From an uncultured Prevotellaceae bacterium (GTDB taxonomy: Bacteria > Bacteroidota > Bacteroidia > Bacteroidales > Bacteroidaceae): 61,388 nucleotides of DNA. The position numbers and the translations under genes were made by a program. Where the stretch lies: NCBI GenBank assembly GCA_947170495.1, contig CAMVUB010000005.1:1-61388 (forward strand), read 5' to 3'. The notes beneath the pieces were generated by a model, which was not told the DNA's origin, ran no database searches, and worked only from the letters and a program-made list of their open reading frames with translations. Numbering within the stretch: the stretch's first letter is position 1; each line of letters starts with the position of its first letter. Shown here piece by piece: positions 21,480 to 29,622 of the stretch.

Positions 21480-22208
21480 ATGGCCATTAGATTTACAATT
21501 GCAAAGCGTGGGTTGCTGCCCATCGAGAAGACAGAGAACAGAACGACAGGGATACAGGAGGCTCAGAAGGACGGAAGCGTGACTCTGGCAGATGCCGCCA
21601 GCCAGCACTTAACGGACGAGCAGTGGCTGCGCAGCCTGCGGCCACGCCTGGAGCACCGCCCCACAGTGGATGCGGTGGAGTATCAGGACGGCAGCTCGCG
21701 CCTGCCCTCGTTGATGCCTAAAGGGGAGCTGATAGCTGCGCTGGACACGCTACAGCGCGTGATGCTGCACGAAATGGAGAAGGGCAATGCCGTCCTGCTG
21801 CCCGGAATCGGCACCTTCCGCCTCTCGCTGAAGGGCAGTATCGAAGTCAAGGAGAACAGCGACAAGAGCGGGGCTTACTACCACGGGCGCGATGTCCACG
21901 TTGATGACATCCTGTTCACTCCCGACCGCGAGCTGCTGCAGCAGGTACGCCGTTTCCCTGTGGATCAGTCGCCATACGGTCAGGTCTTCCACATGGATGA
22001 CGCCAAGATTGACACCACCCTCACGGAGCTTTTTGCCACGCACGACACCGTCACCCACAAGGATGTCGCCTTCGCCTTTGAGCTCACCCTGACGCACAAG
22101 CGCATCACCACCCTCCTCCGTCGCCTTGTCTGCGAAGGAAGTCTCGTTGCCTTAGGCAGCGGTGCCCAAACACGCTACCGTCCCACCCCCGGCCACTTCG
22201 GGAGATAA
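21480..22208 (+). CDS. HU-like DNA-binding protein with C-terminal winged-helix-like extension
   Basis: 242 residues, far longer than HU (about 90). Residues about 75-160 match the HU/IHF-like fold used in Bacteroidales: LIAALDTLQRVMLHEMEKGN, then LPGIGTFRLSLKG, the beta-arm base signature. The N-terminal 75 residues hold a QHLTDEQWLRSLRPRLEHRP region. The C-terminal part (DTTLTELFATHDTVTHKDVA, then LTHKRITTLLRRLVCEGSLVALG) reads as a winged helix. It would bind DNA, perhaps with sequence choice from the wing. The gap upstream carries three phased palindromes and 22-bp repeats, so self-control is likely. Fold calls come from pattern only. Confidence 0.78.
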   Translation: MAIRFTIAKRGLLPIEKTENRTTGIQEAQKDGSVTLADAASQHLTDEQWLRSLRPRLEHRPTVDAVEYQDGSSRLPSLMPKGELIAALDTLQRVMLHEMEKGNAVLLPGIGTFRLSLKGSIEVKENSDKSGAYYHGRDVHVDDILFTPDRELLQQVRRFPVDQSPYGQVFHMDDAKIDTTLTELFATHDTVTHKDVAFAFELTLTHKRITTLLRRLVCEGSLVALGSGAQTRYRPTPGHFGR

Positions 22209-22210
22209 GG

Positions 22211-22258
22211 GCGTGCTGTGTGCGGACTGTTTTTGTTAAGAAACATTTAATTTAAGGG
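22211..22258 (-). repeat. intergenic element E, inverted copy
   Basis: The reverse complement reads CCTTAAATTAAATGTTTC, TTAACAAAAACAGTCCGCAC, ACAGCACGCC. It starts right after the HU-like gene stop and points towards ubiE in the opposite sense to copies A-D. Confidence 0.72.
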
Positions 22259-22314
22259 GAGAAGGAGGTGTGTTTGGGGAAGTTTATGTAGTTTTGTGCG
22301 CAGAAAGGAAGATT

Positions 22315-22360
22315 AGTGATGATTGAAGAATGATGATTGATGATTAACAAATAACGAACG
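22315..22360. repeat. GATGATTGA word array upstream of ubiE
   Basis: GTGATGATTGAAGAATGATG, ATTGATGATTAAC. It forms the leader immediately before the ubiE ATG at 22361. Confidence 0.6.
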
Positions 22361-23086
22361 ATGAATGAAAAGCAGAATATAGGGTCGTTGTTCGACCGCA
22401 TAGCAAAGAAGTATGACTTCGTGAACCACCTGCTGTCGCTCAATATCGACAAATGGTGGCGCCGTAAGGCGGTGAAGGGCATTGGCACGAAGGGGAGCGC
22501 GAAGCTGCAGTGCCTGGACGTGGCCATCGGCACCGCAGACCTGGCGATAGCGCTGGCGCGCCGGTTGGAGAAGTGTGGCACGGCGTTCCACATCACGGGC
22601 ATCGACCTCTCGGCAGAGATGATGCGCATCGGTGAGGAGAAGGTGCGGCGGCAGGACCTGCAACAGCACATCACTTTCATGCAGGCCAGCGCGCTGGAGA
22701 TGCCGTTTGACGACAACAGCTTCGATGTGGTCACCTGTTCCTACGGGGTGCGTAATTTCTCGGACCTGCACAAGGGCCTTTCCGAGATGCAGCGGGTGCT
22801 GCGACCGGGTGGTGAGCTGATGATCCTGGAGTTCTCCTATCCCGAGAATAAGGTGATGGCATGGGCTTATGACCTGTACTTCTCGCATGTCATGCCGCGT
22901 GTGGGGCGGTTGCTGAGCAAGGATAAGACGGCTTTTAACTACTTCAACCGCAGCGTGAAGAACTTCGTGTGGGGCAAGGGGATGTGTGAGCGCCTCGCGG
23001 CTGCGGGCTTCAGCGGCATCACCCATCAGACGCTCACCTTCGGCATCACCACGATTTATAGGGCTACAAAAGAGATTCCTCAATGA
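22361..23086 (+). CDS. ubiE: demethylmenaquinone methyltransferase (UbiE/MenG)
   Basis: 241 residues. SAM-dependent methyltransferase: FDRIAKKYDFVNHLLSLNID at the start (UbiE signature), CLDVAIGTADLAIAL (SAM loop), ITGIDLSAEMM, the PFDDNSFDVVTCSYGVRNF motif and RVLRPGGELMILEFSYPEN. It methylates demethylmenaquinone in the last step of menaquinone synthesis, on the cytoplasmic face of the membrane. Full length. ATG of the LrgA-like gene overlaps its stop by 4 bp. The leader is a GATGATTGA repeat array; no promoter box is evident within it. Confidence 0.93.
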   Translation: MNEKQNIGSLFDRIAKKYDFVNHLLSLNIDKWWRRKAVKGIGTKGSAKLQCLDVAIGTADLAIALARRLEKCGTAFHITGIDLSAEMMRIGEEKVRRQDLQQHITFMQASALEMPFDDNSFDVVTCSYGVRNFSDLHKGLSEMQRVLRPGGELMILEFSYPENKVMAWAYDLYFSHVMPRVGRLLSKDKTAFNYFNRSVKNFVWGKGMCERLAAAGFSGITHQTLTFGITTIYRATKEIPQ

Positions 23087-23415
23087 TACGACAGTGTTTC
23101 ATCATCTTCGGGTGTCTGGCCCTCGGCGAGTTGGTCGTGTGGCTGACGGGTATTCCCATTCCCAGCAGTATCATCGGGATGCTGTTGCTGGCGGCGTTGC
23201 TGCAGATGAAGGCCATCAAGGTGGAGTGGGTGAAGGGCATGTCGGACTTCCTCATCTCCAATATGGGCTTCTTCTTCGTGCCGCCCGGCGTGGCGCTGAT
23301 GCTATATCTGGATGTCATCAAGGCAGAGTTCGTGCCGATTGTCGTGGCTACGGTGGTCAGCACGGTGCTGGTGCTCATCGTGACAGGGTGGACGCATCAG
23401 GGTTTAAAAGATTGA
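23083..23415 (+). CDS. CidA/LrgA family membrane protein
   Basis: 110 residues with about four membrane spans: LALGELVVWLTGIPIPSSIIGMLLLAALL (LrgA signature PSSIIGMLLL) and NMGFFFVPPGVALMLYLDVI. These holin-like proteins act with LrgB in the inner membrane; in several bacteria the pair moves pyruvate or affects cell lysis. It overlaps ubiE by 4 bp and precedes lrgB by 44 bp, the gap being an ATTGAAAG word array. Confidence 0.88.
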   Translation: MIRQCFIIFGCLALGELVVWLTGIPIPSSIIGMLLLAALLQMKAIKVEWVKGMSDFLISNMGFFFVPPGVALMLYLDVIKAEFVPIVVATVVSTVLVLIVTGWTHQGLKD

Positions 23416-23458
23416 AAGATTGAAAGATTGAGAGATTGAAAAATTGAAAGATTGAGGG
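23410..23458. repeat. GATTGAAA word array between lrgA-like and lrgB-like genes
   Basis: Six 8-bp words, GATTGAAA with variants GATTGAGA, AATTGAAA and GATTGAGG, fill the gap to the ATG at 23460. Confidence 0.75.
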
Positions 23459-23459
23459 A

Positions 23460-24155
23460 ATGGAGTTATTGCAGAATCATATCATCTTGTTGGCGCTGAC
23501 CTTCGGCATCTTCTACGCCGCGCGGCAGCTGCAGAAATGGACGGGGTGGATTGTGCTGAATCCCATCCTCGTGACCATCGTGGTGCTGATCGGCTTGCTG
23601 AAGCTGACGGGCATCAGCTATGAGACGTATTCCGAGGCGGGCGGCTATATCGAGTTCTGGCTGAAACCGGCCATCGTGGCACTCGGTGTGCCGCTGTATC
23701 AGCATCTCGGCCAGATTCGCCGTCAGTTCCTGCCCATCTTCCTCTCGCAGCTGGCTGGCTGTATCGTAGGGCTGGTGAGTGTCGTGGGCATCGCACAGCT
23801 GACTGGGGCCTCGCGCGAGACCATCATCTCGCTGGCTCCAAAGTCCGTGACCACACCTATCGCCATGGAGGTGTGTCAGGCGATGGGCGGTATCCCGTCG
23901 CTCACGGCGGCCATCGTGGTCACCGTGGGGCTCTTCGGCGCCGTCTTCGGCTTCAAGGTCCTGGAGGTGTGGCACATCAAGAATCCGTACTCTCAGGGCC
24001 TGAGCATCGGTACCGCCTCTCACGCCGTCGGCACATCGCGGGCGATGGAGAAAGGAGAGACCTACGGCACCTATGCCTCACTGGGGCTTATCCTCAACGG
24101 CTTGCTTACAGCCCTGTTGGCACCCTTTGTATTGCGAATAATGCATATACTATAA
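23460..24155 (+). CDS. LrgB family protein
   Basis: 231 residues, multi-span. LrgB signatures: PLYQHLGQIRRQFLPIFLSQ, LAPKSVTTPIAMEVCQAMGG and SIGTASHAVGTSRAMEKGE. Partner of the LrgA-like protein encoded just upstream. The normal length is 225-240, so it is intact. No terminator is obvious before the truncated protease gene. Confidence 0.9.
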   Translation: MELLQNHIILLALTFGIFYAARQLQKWTGWIVLNPILVTIVVLIGLLKLTGISYETYSEAGGYIEFWLKPAIVALGVPLYQHLGQIRRQFLPIFLSQLAGCIVGLVSVVGIAQLTGASRETIISLAPKSVTTPIAMEVCQAMGGIPSLTAAIVVTVGLFGAVFGFKVLEVWHIKNPYSQGLSIGTASHAVGTSRAMEKGETYGTYASLGLILNGLLTALLAPFVLRIMHIL

Positions 24156-24176
24156 ATCGATGAAACCCAGATGGTA

Positions 24177-24491
24177 ATGAAAATACACTCTATTTATGCT
24201 TTAATAGTTGCATCGCTGCTGGCGATGCTACCCGACAGCGTGCAGCCCTCGCAGCAGCTGCGACAGGAACGGTGGGACGACTGGCGCTTCACCTATGACC
24301 ACGTGATGCTCATCTACGGCAAGGCCGTTGACGAGAACGGCAAACCGTTCTACATGGTGAAGAACTCGTGGGGCAAGTACGGACAGTACGACGGCATCTG
24401 GTATATGTCACGCGACTTCATGGCGCAGAACACCATCTATCTGTTCCTTAATAGGCATGGGATAGCCGATAAATTGAAAATTGAGAATTGA
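24177..24491 (+). pseudogene. internally deleted C1 peptidase (aminopeptidase C / bleomycin hydrolase type)
   Basis: About 104 residues. A signal peptide (IHSIYALIVASLLAMLPDSV) runs straight into the C-terminal end of a PepC-like protease: LRQERWDDWRFTYDHVMLIY then GKAVDENGKPFYMVKNSWGKYGQYDGIWYMS. The catalytic His (within DHVM) and Asn (NSW) are kept, but the whole Cys-bearing N-terminal half of about 280 residues is gone. It cannot be an active protease. The last residues LKIEN come from an AATTGAAAATTG word array (24471-24495), so the 3' end too was remodelled. Confidence 0.7.
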
Positions 24492-24505
24492 AACATGAAT
24501 AGATT

Positions 24506-25186
24506 ATGAAACAAATTTTATTAACCCTTTTCTTCGGGCTTGCCAGCGTCATTGGCAGCGCGCAGGTGGTTCAAGATGATCCTTTGAAAGGTAAACAGAT
24601 AGGTGTTATCGGCGACAGCTATGTGCGCAATCACCGCGAGCCGATAGAGAATACATGGCACTATAAGTTTGCGCAGAAACATCAGATGCGTTACTTCAAT
24701 TACGGGCGCAACGGCAACTGCATCGCACTCGACCTGAAGCAGTGGGGGACGGGCATGTACAAGCGTTATGCGGAGATGAAGGATTCGCTGGACTATGTAG
24801 TTGTCATCGCGGGACACAACGATGGGCGCACGGGAAGAATCGATTCTATTGGCGTGGATGCCTTCAAGGAGCGCCTCGGCATCCTCTGCACGGGTCTCAT
24901 TGCGAAATACCCTCTTGCCAAGATATTCTTCTTTACTCCTTGGACTTGTGAGAACTTCACAGGTAGCCTGCGCCAGCAAGTCGTGGACGCGATGCTTGAG
25001 GTGTGCGGTTCCTATGGTATTCCCGTGTTTGATGCCGCCAGAAACAGCAATATCTTTGCTGCTGATGAGCAGTTCCGCAAGATTTTCTTTCAGGGAGGGA
25101 AAGGCACAGACGATGCCCACTTGAATGCCATCGGCCACGACCGTTTCCTGCCCGTGGCCGAACATTTCATCCTGCAGTATGAGTGA
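24506..25186 (+). CDS. SGNH/GDSL-family hydrolase, exported
   Basis: 226 residues with signal peptide (KQILLTLFFGLASVIGSAQ). SGNH blocks: IGVIGDSYV with the nucleophile Ser, the NYGRNGNC Gly/Asn block, VVVIAGHNDGR (Asn of block III) and DDAHLNAIGHDRF with the Asp-His pair. These enzymes are esterases, often deacetylating sugars. The 3' end overlaps the convergent MetH-activation gene by 20 bp. Confidence 0.85.
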   Translation: MKQILLTLFFGLASVIGSAQVVQDDPLKGKQIGVIGDSYVRNHREPIENTWHYKFAQKHQMRYFNYGRNGNCIALDLKQWGTGMYKRYAEMKDSLDYVVVIAGHNDGRTGRIDSIGVDAFKERLGILCTGLIAKYPLAKIFFFTPWTCENFTGSLRQQVVDAMLEVCGSYGIPVFDAARNSNIFAADEQFRKIFFQGGKGTDDAHLNAIGHDRFLPVAEHFILQYE

Positions 25187-26132
25187 CCGCAAGGAGCGTA
25201 GATAGATAAGGGCGTAGTGCTTCGGTGCTGCGCCCTTTGCGTTGGGCGTAGTCGAGGAACTGGTCGTCGCCGATAGGACCGATGCTAAAGTAGCGGGCTT
25301 GTGGGTGGCTGATCATCAGGCCACTCACGCTGGCGTGGGGCTGCATCGCGCCGTGTTCGGTGAGTCGGATGCCGATGGAGGAGAAATCGATGAGGCGGTC
25401 GAGGTCGAAGTTGAGGCTTTGGTCGGGGAGGCTGGGGTAGCCCACAGCGGGACGGATACCTTGGAAGCGCTCGGCGTGGAGGTCGGCGATGGACAGCTGC
25501 TCGTCGGGTGCATAGCCCCAGTAGAACTTACGGATGGCTTCGTGGGCGCGCTCGATGGCGGCTTCCGCAAGGCGGTCGGCGAGGGTCTGGCAGAGCAGGT
25601 GCTTGTAGGCGTCGGCAGCGGGGGTGCCGTCAGCATAGAGTTGTTCAATGCCTTCGTCGGCACAGGCGGCGAAGATGCCGATGCAATCGCGCTGGGCCTC
25701 GGGGTTCACGGGACGGATGAAATCGGCGAGGCAGAGGAAAGGGGCGGACTGCTGGCGCAGTAAAGAAAGGCAGGTGTGACCCGACGGTGAACCGTCGGGC
25801 ACAGCGTCCTCAACAAGGATATCGTCGCCGTCGCTGTTGCAGGGGAAGAGGCCGAAGCGGACATGGGTCTGGTAGCCCTGGGCTGCGAGGGTGGTGAGCA
25901 TCCGTTGTGCCTCCTTGTGCAGTTGCATGGCTTCGGCAGCCTTCGCCCGTTCTTCTTCCGGGAAGCTGGCGAGCCAGCCTGCACGACAGCTGTCGCAGCC
26001 GTGGACGTTGGCAATGGCAGCGAAGCGCGCAGGGAAGCCCCACGCGTGGAAGAAGTACAGCCAGTTGATGTAGGGTGCTACTTCAACTAATTGATAATGG
26101 ACAGTGGACAATGAATAATTTTCAATTTTCAA
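25167..26132 (-). CDS. stand-alone methionine synthase (MetH) activation domain
   Basis: 321 residues made up only of the C-terminal reactivation domain of B12-dependent MetH. Seen: PYINWLYFFHAWGFPARFAA at the start of the domain, DFIRPVNPEAQRDCIGIFA, RAHEAIRKFYWGYAPDEQLS, FQGIRPAVGYPSLPDQS (SAM site, RPxxGYP) and EHGAMQPHASVSGLMISHPQ. The domain re-methylates oxidised cobalamin with SAM. No MetH catalytic modules are next to it, so it must act on a separate MetH or another corrinoid protein. Residues 1-17 (MKIENYSLSTVHYQLVE) are coded by a TTTCAAT and TGTCCATTATC word array that also ends the dihydroorotase gene; the ORF therefore starts in repeat DNA. Confidence 0.82.
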   Translation of the reverse strand: MKIENYSLSTVHYQLVEVAPYINWLYFFHAWGFPARFAAIANVHGCDSCRAGWLASFPEEERAKAAEAMQLHKEAQRMLTTLAAQGYQTHVRFGLFPCNSDGDDILVEDAVPDGSPSGHTCLSLLRQQSAPFLCLADFIRPVNPEAQRDCIGIFAACADEGIEQLYADGTPAADAYKHLLCQTLADRLAEAAIERAHEAIRKFYWGYAPDEQLSIADLHAERFQGIRPAVGYPSLPDQSLNFDLDRLIDFSSIGIRLTEHGAMQPHASVSGLMISHPQARYFSIGPIGDDQFLDYAQRKGRSTEALRPYLSTLLAVTHTAG

Positions 26133-26142
26133 TTTTCAATTC
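26085..26142. repeat. word array at the pyrC / MetH-activation border
   Basis: Three TTTCAAT words with a tail (26121-26142) plus GATAATGGACAGTGGACAATG words (26090-26115). It provides the stop of pyrC, the ATG of the next gene and an 11-bp gene overlap. Confidence 0.7.
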
Positions 26143-27498
26143 ACAAAACTGGAGGGCTTGTGCATGGCTGTTCCCGTCGGCAAATACACCTTTATTATAT
26201 ATAAGACGGCCGTTGCAATAGGTTTGTTCCACCTGCCAGGGGAAGGTGTGCCCTTCGAGCGGACTCCAGCCGCAGCGACTGACGATCTTGTCGGCAGTGA
26301 GTGTCCAGGGCTGACGGCGCACGAAGGTGAGGTCTGCTTTCATGCCTTCGCGAATGAAGCCGCGCCCGGCGATGTGGAACAGACGGGCTGGGTTGTGGCA
26401 CATGAGCTCCACCATTCGTGTGATAGGCAGCACGCCCTCTTCGACGAGTCCCAGCATAGCAGGTAGTGAGAACTGCACCATCGGCATGCCTGATACGGCC
26501 CGCTTGCAGCCGCCGGCTTTCTCGGAGAGCAGGTGTGGGGCGTGATCGGTGGCGATGGTGGTGATGCGGCCGTCGGTGAGGGCTTTGCGCAGCGCCTCGC
26601 GGTCCTCGCGCGTCTTCACGGCGGGGTTGCATTTAATGCGGGTGCCGAGGGTAGTGTAGTCTGCATCAGTGAAGAGGAGATGAGGGATGCAGGCTTCGAG
26701 GGTGACAGAGCTGGGGAGCGGGGAGAGGGTCTTTAGCTCTTCTTTTGTAGTCACGTGGGCTATGTGAAGGCGGGCGTTGGTCTCTTGTGCCAATTGAATC
26801 GCCAGGCGCGAGGAGGCGATGCAGGCTTCGCGGCTGCGAATCTCAGGATGATGGCAGACGTCGGGATCATCGCCGTACAACGTTTGTGCCTGACGCATAT
26901 TCTCGGCGATGATGGCAGAGTCCTCGCAGTGAGCCATGATGAGCAGGGGTGACTGCTCAAAGACGGCTCGCAGGGCCTCGCCGTGATCCACGAGCATCCC
27001 GCCTGTCGAGCTGCCCATGAAGAGCTTTACGGCTGGCACGGTGCTGGGGTCGAGGTGGGGTAGGAGGTGGGCGTTGCTGTTCGTGGCACCGAAGTAGAAG
27101 CTATAGTTCACGAAGGCGTGGGCTGCACCCATTGCCTGGCGGTCGCGCAGGGCTTCCAACGTGGTCGTCTGCGGAACCACATTGGGCATGTCCATGATGG
27201 TGGTGACACCGCCCGCAGCGGCGGCGTGGCTCTCGGTGGTGAGGTCGCCCTTGTGTGTCATACCCGGCTCGCGGGTATGGACGTGGGAGTCAATGACGCC
27301 GGGGAGAAGGAGTGAGGGCTGAGGGCTGAGGGCTGAGGGTTGAGGGTTGGCCCCCTGTAGTCCCCCGGCGGGGGACAGCTGAGGGATTTCTTCCTTGTTG
27401 GTGATTTGGGCGATGTATTCACCCTCTACCACAATATCAGCCCGACGGATACGGCCGTCGGAGACATAGAGGACATCGTTGAAAACCAGCTTTTGCAT
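26122..27498 (-). CDS. pyrC: dihydroorotase
   Basis: 458 residues. Metal ligands in DSHVHTREPGMTHKGDL, the carboxylated-Lys region, HCEDSAIIAEN, LHIAHVTTKEE and ATDHAPHLLSEK. It closes carbamoyl-aspartate to dihydroorotate in pyrimidine synthesis, in the cytoplasm. Between strand residues 39 and 65 the protein has LSPAGGLQGANPQPSALSPQ, an insertion coded by CTGAGGG words plus a GC-rich palindrome (27311-27380), right before the metal motif. Its C terminus (ELKIEN) is also repeat-derived. TAATG overlap with the upstream glycosyltransferase stop. Confidence 0.92.
   Translation of the reverse strand: MQKLVFNDVLYVSDGRIRRADIVVEGEYIAQITNKEEIPQLSPAGGLQGANPQPSALSPQPSLLLPGVIDSHVHTREPGMTHKGDLTTESHAAAAGGVTTIMDMPNVVPQTTTLEALRDRQAMGAAHAFVNYSFYFGATNSNAHLLPHLDPSTVPAVKLFMGSSTGGMLVDHGEALRAVFEQSPLLIMAHCEDSAIIAENMRQAQTLYGDDPDVCHHPEIRSREACIASSRLAIQLAQETNARLHIAHVTTKEELKTLSPLPSSVTLEACIPHLLFTDADYTTLGTRIKCNPAVKTREDREALRKALTDGRITTIATDHAPHLLSEKAGGCKRAVSGMPMVQFSLPAMLGLVEEGVLPITRMVELMCHNPARLFHIAGRGFIREGMKADLTFVRRQPWTLTADKIVSRCGWSPLEGHTFPWQVEQTYCNGRLIYNKGVFADGNSHAQALQFCELKIEN
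27311..27380. repeat. CTGAGGG word array plus palindrome inside pyrC
   Basis: Heptamers CTGAGGG/CTGAGGG/CTGAGGG/TTGAGGG (27316-27348) are followed by GGCCCCCTGTAGTCCCCC and CGGCGGGGGACAG, a hairpin. The whole block keeps the reading frame of pyrC. Confidence 0.75.
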
Positions 27499-28241
27499 TA
27501 ATGCTTCTTATATTTCTTAAACCACCCGTCCCATCGCAGACGCATCACGCCGAAGGCTGCCTCAGAGAAGATGCCGCCGGACATCTTGCTGGTGCCCAGC
27601 TCGCGGTTGACGAAGATGACGGGGACTTCCTTGATCTTGAATCCGCATTTGTGGGCTGTGAACTTCATCTCAATCTGGAAGGCATAGCCCTTGAAGCGCA
27701 CGGCGTCGAGGTCGATGGTCTCCAGCACCTCGCGGCGATAGCAGACGAAGCCGGCGGTAGTGTCGTGAATGTCGAGCCCCGTGACGATACGCACATATTT
27801 TGAGGCAAAATAGCTCATCAGCACACGTCCCATGGGCCAGTTCACCACGTTGACGCCTGTGACGTAGCGCGAGCCGATAGACATGTCATAGCCTTCATCT
27901 TTGCAAGCCGCGAGCAGGCGAGGCAGGTCGGCGGGAGCGTGGCTGAAGTCGGCGTCCATCTCGAAGATGTATTCGTAGCCGTGCTCCAATGCCCATTTGA
28001 AGCCGGCGATGTAGGCCGTGCCGAGGCCCAGCTTGCCGGAACGTTCTACCAGGAACAGGCGCTCCGCGAATTCATCAGCCATCAAGCGTTTGACGATGTC
28101 GGCGGTGCCATCGGGCGAGCCGTCGTCGATGACGAGGATGTTGAACGGGTGTTCTTTCAATCCAGTAACGGCCCGGATGATATTTTCGATGTTCTCCTTT
28201 TCGTTATAGGTAGGAATGATGACGATGCTATCGGATTGCAT
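27498..28241 (-). CDS. polyprenol monophosphomannose synthase-like glycosyltransferase (GT2)
   Basis: 247 residues from ATG 28241 (MQSDSIVIIPTYNEKENIEN); the 17 extra residues of the longer frame are not conserved in type. GT2 motifs: IIPTYNE, LVIDDGSPDGT, KLGLGTAYIAGFKWAL, EMDADFSHAPADLPRLL (DxD) and IGSRYV. Family members move mannose or a related sugar from GDP-sugar to a lipid carrier at the inner membrane. No C-terminal membrane spans, so it is the short form. It sits between sdaA (31-bp gap) and pyrC (1-bp overlap). Confidence 0.88.
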   Translation of the reverse strand: MQSDSIVIIPTYNEKENIENIIRAVTGLKEHPFNILVIDDGSPDGTADIVKRLMADEFAERLFLVERSGKLGLGTAYIAGFKWALEHGYEYIFEMDADFSHAPADLPRLLAACKDEGYDMSIGSRYVTGVNVVNWPMGRVLMSYFASKYVRIVTGLDIHDTTAGFVCYRREVLETIDLDAVRFKGYAFQIEMKFTAHKCGFKIKEVPVIFVNRELGTSKMSGGIFSEAAFGVMRLRWDGWFKKYKKH

Positions 28242-28272
28242 GTTTGATGTTTGTTTATGGAGGTTGTATGGT

Positions 28273-29472
28273 TTATCGCTGAATTTTGGCAAGGCCGCCT
28301 TCCGAGGTCTCTTTGTAGAGCGAAGGCAGGTCGTGGCCGGTCTGTTTCATCACGCGCACGATGCGGTCGAAGGAGACGCGGTGCTGACCGTCGGAGAGCG
28401 AGGCGTAGAAGTTGGCGTCCAGGGCACGGGCGGCAGCGAAGGCGTTGCGCTCGATGCAAGGAATCTGCACCAGGCCGCACACAGGGTCGCAGGTCATGCC
28501 CAGATGGTGTTCCAAACCCATCTCGGCAGCATATTCAATCTGTGCTACGGAGCCCCCGAAGAGCTGGCAGGCAGCAGCGGAAGCCATCGCGCAGGCCACG
28601 CCGACCTCGCCCTGGCAGCCTACGTCGGCACCCGAGATGCTGGCATTGTGCTTCACGAGATTACCGATGAGCCCGGCGGTAGCCAGGGCGTGCAGGATGC
28701 GTTGCTCGGAGAACGTGTGGTTATGTCCGAGATGATAGAGCACGGCAGGCAGCACACCGCACGAGCCGCAGGTGGGGGCCGTCACGATGCGTCCGCCCGA
28801 GGCATTCTCCTCGCTGACGGCCAGCGCGTAGGCATAGACGAGCCCATCGCTCTGAAGGTTGGCTTTGTAGCCCTTGGCCTTGGTGTAATAGACGGGTGCC
28901 TTGCGCTGCAGACCGAGCGGGCCGGGCAGTACGCCTTCGTGGTCGATACCGCGTTCTACGGCTTCGCACATCACCGTCCACACCTCGTGGAGATAGTCCC
29001 ATATCTCGGGGCCCTCGCATAGCTCGACATATTCCCAGAAGGCGCGGCCGCTGTCCTGACACCAGTGGATGATTTCCGTCATCGTGTTCAGGTCGTAGAG
29101 CTCAGACTCTTCGCTCGCGTTGTCCTTGCCTTCAGAGAGCGCACCGCCACCCACGCTATACACCGTCCACGGGTCGTAGGGCTGTCCGCTTTCGTCGAGG
29201 CATACGAACTTCATGCCATTGGGGTGGAAGGGCAGGAAGGTCTGGGGCTCCCAGATGATTTGGGTGGGCGCAGCGGGTTGCAGCACATGTTCGATGGCAA
29301 CGTCTGTCATGTGTCCCTTGCCCGTAGCGGCAAGGCTGCCGTAGAGCGTGACCTCGAAGCCTCGGGCTTCAGGGTGGCGCTGCAGGTATTGCGTGGCGGC
29401 AGTCTGAGGACCCATCGTGTGTGAGGAGGAGGGGCCGATACCGATACGATAGAGTTCGCGCAGGGTTTTCAT
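28273..29472 (-). CDS. sdaA: L-serine ammonia-lyase (iron-sulfur type, single chain)
   Basis: 399 residues, alpha and beta domains fused. Beta part: [19 protein letters not shown] and [16 protein letters not shown]. Alpha part: [20 protein letters not shown] (Cys ligand), [20 protein letters not shown] and [20 protein letters not shown], giving the Cys set that binds a 4Fe-4S cluster. It converts L-serine to pyruvate and ammonia. First gene of a likely operon with the glycosyltransferase and pyrC. Confidence 0.92.
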   Translation of the reverse strand: MKTLRELYRIGIGPSSSHTMGPQTAATQYLQRHPEARGFEVTLYGSLAATGKGHMTDVAIEHVLQPAAPTQIIWEPQTFLPFHPNGMKFVCLDESGQPYDPWTVYSVGGGALSEGKDNASEESELYDLNTMTEIIHWCQDSGRAFWEYVELCEGPEIWDYLHEVWTVMCEAVERGIDHEGVLPGPLGLQRKAPVYYTKAKGYKANLQSDGLVYAYALAVSEENASGGRIVTAPTCGSCGVLPAVLYHLGHNHTFSEQRILHALATAGLIGNLVKHNASISGADVGCQGEVGVACAMASAAACQLFGGSVAQIEYAAEMGLEHHLGMTCDPVCGLVQIPCIERNAFAAARALDANFYASLSDGQHRVSFDRIVRVMKQTGHDLPSLYKETSEGGLAKIQR

Positions 29473-29509
29473 AAGTGGTGATGAGGGTGACTCTGTAGGT
29501 TATTGAGTG

Positions 29510-29517
29510 CAAAAGTA
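29510..29517 (-). promoter_or_regulatory. -7 promoter box TACTTTTG for sdaA
   Basis: Minus-strand TACTTTTG 37 bp before the sdaA ATG. The region between it and the mfd promoter is a compact divergent control region of about 75 bp. Confidence 0.6.
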
Positions 29518-29593
29518 CGCTTTTTTTGCTGAATCGAAGTGCCTTTAGGGAATATTTTTGCATTTCGACCGCAAGAAGTTCATAAATTATGCG

Positions 29594-29601
29594 TATCTTT
29601 G
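29594..29601 (+). promoter_or_regulatory. -7 promoter box TATCTTTG for mfd
   Basis: TATCTTTG lies 21 bp before the GTG start of mfd. Confidence 0.6.
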
Positions 29602-29622
29602 CACTCAAATAGGAAATAATCC

